Source: Acidobacteriota bacterium (GTDB taxonomy: Bacteria; Actinomycetota; Acidimicrobiia; Spongiisociales; UBA5794). From it: a stretch of 6,492 nt of DNA. The position numbers and the translations under genes were made by a program. Each line of letters begins with the position of its first letter. Position 1 is the first letter of the stretch. The notes under the pieces were generated by a model. It made no database searches and had not been told where the DNA came from. It worked only from the letters and a program-made list of their open reading frames with translations. The stretch covers positions 1 through 6,492 of the forward strand of contig SMXV01000026.1 of NCBI GenBank assembly GCA_004356175.1, in the 5' to 3' direction. Positions 5,864 to 6,492 of the stretch are shown piece by piece.

Positions 5864-6492
5864 ATGAAGCGAACAAGACGAACGAGAATATTCCTTCTGT
5901 TGGTGGTGGTGGCGCTTGTGGCGGCCGCATGCAGCAGCGACAGCGGCGATGAGGATGTCGCATCCACCACGGAAGCAGTCGACCTCAGTCAGGGCTCGGA
6001 CCTGACGTTCTACATGGTGACGCACGCCGATGACGGGACCTTCTGGTCCGTCGTCAAGCGCGGTGCCGAAGATGCGGCGAAGGCTGTGGGTGTCACCTTG
6101 GTGTGGAGCCCATCGTTCAACGACCCGGAGAAACAGGTTCAGGACATTGAAGCCGCGATCGCAGCTGGCGCCGATGGCTTGGGCGTATCGCTGGCGAGCC
6201 CTGAAGCAGTTGGCCCCGCGGCCAAGGCTGCGGCTGACGCTGGCATTCCGGTGTACACGATCAACTCGGGTGTGAACCAGTACAAGGGTCTCGGTGCGAC
6301 GACGCACATCGGCCAGACTGAGATCGTGGCTGGCAATGGCGCTGGTGAATTCTTCAACACGCTCGGAGCGAATACGGTCCTCTGTGCCCGTCAGGAGCAG
6401 GGCAACATCGGTCTTGAGGAGCGGTGCCAAGGTCTCGCTGAGACGTTCAACGGCACGGTGGTCTCAGAGTTCGTCGGTGAGGATTCCGACCC
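5864..6492 (+). CDS. Sugar ABC transporter substrate-binding lipoprotein (partial, runs off right edge)
   Basis: The first 209 codons of a periplasmic-binding-protein type I (Peripla_BP_4) receptor are present; the 3' end is outside the window. The N-terminus is a lipoprotein signal: basic MKRTRRTR, a hydrophobic run at 9-22, and Cys23 in VAAAC, so the mature protein would be lipid-anchored outside the membrane. An acidic/Ser-Thr linker (24-45) precedes the ligand-binding domain, which starts at LTFYMVTHADDGTFWSVV and shows FNDPEKQVQDIEAAIAAGADG, AGIPVYTINSG and a Cys174-Cys188 pair in VLCARQEQGN..ERC that may form a disulfide. These fit receptors for ribose, inositol and related sugars. GAGGAG at 5848-5853 lies ten bases before the ATG, supporting the start. 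Ligand recognition usually matches the adjacent catabolic operon, here divergent. The permease and ATPase genes probably follow to the right. Confidence 0.93.
   Translation, partial: MKRTRRTRIFLLLVVVALVAAACSSDSGDEDVASTTEAVDLSQGSDLTFYMVTHADDGTFWSVVKRGAEDAAKAVGVTLVWSPSFNDPEKQVQDIEAAIAAGADGLGVSLASPEAVGPAAKAAADAGIPVYTINSGVNQYKGLGATTHIGQTEIVAGNGAGEFFNTLGANTVLCARQEQGNIGLEERCQGLAETFNGTVVSEFVGEDSD

Noticed and set aside
5822..6430. Minus-strand open frame of 202 codons opposite the lipoprotein gene
   Set aside because: The plus strand encodes a well-formed lipoprotein receptor with signal, lipobox and ribosome binding site. The antisense translation shows no recognisable domain.

Overview
The window is GC-rich (roughly 60% by eye), uses GTG starts and tight gene overlaps, and carries a lipoprotein-type solute receptor. 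This suits a high-GC bacterium, most plausibly an actinomycete-like lineage; that placement is inference. It holds a carbohydrate or polyol catabolic locus. Five intact genes lie on the minus strand, and a partial ABC-transporter substrate-binding lipoprotein gene runs divergently on the plus strand off the right edge.

Layout, left to right. 1-243: no convincing gene. 244-527 (+): a small cupin gene broken by three frameshifts, converging tail to tail on the next gene. 545-1276 (-): a short-chain dehydrogenase (SDR). 1377-2354 (-): a LacD/YihT-type class I sugar-phosphate aldolase. 2351-3346 (-): a PfkB kinase of the IolC type. 3343-4155 (-): a second SDR. 4202-5377 (-): a Gfo/Idh/MocA dehydrogenase. 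5374-about 5699 (-): the decayed C-terminal third of another Gfo/Idh/MocA dehydrogenase, of inositol 2-dehydrogenase (IolG) type. About 5700-5863: a divergent promoter region. 5864-6492 (+): the sugar-binding lipoprotein, cut by the window end.

On the minus strand the genes run dehydrogenase, SDR, kinase, aldolase, SDR. The SDR/kinase and kinase/aldolase pairs share 4-nt GTGA stop/start overlaps. The logic reads as uptake by the ABC receptor, oxidation by Gfo/Idh and SDR enzymes, phosphorylation by the IolC-like kinase, and cleavage by the class I aldolase into triose-level products. The IolC-type kinase and IolG-type remnant point to inositol or a related cyclitol or keto-deoxy sugar acid, but IolB, IolD, IolE and the usual IolJ are not in view, so the substrate is open.

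The most notable features are the pairing of a stand-alone LacD-like aldolase with an IolC-type kinase, and the two multiply frameshifted genes that bracket an otherwise intact operon. No RNA gene, CRISPR array or insertion sequence was recognised.
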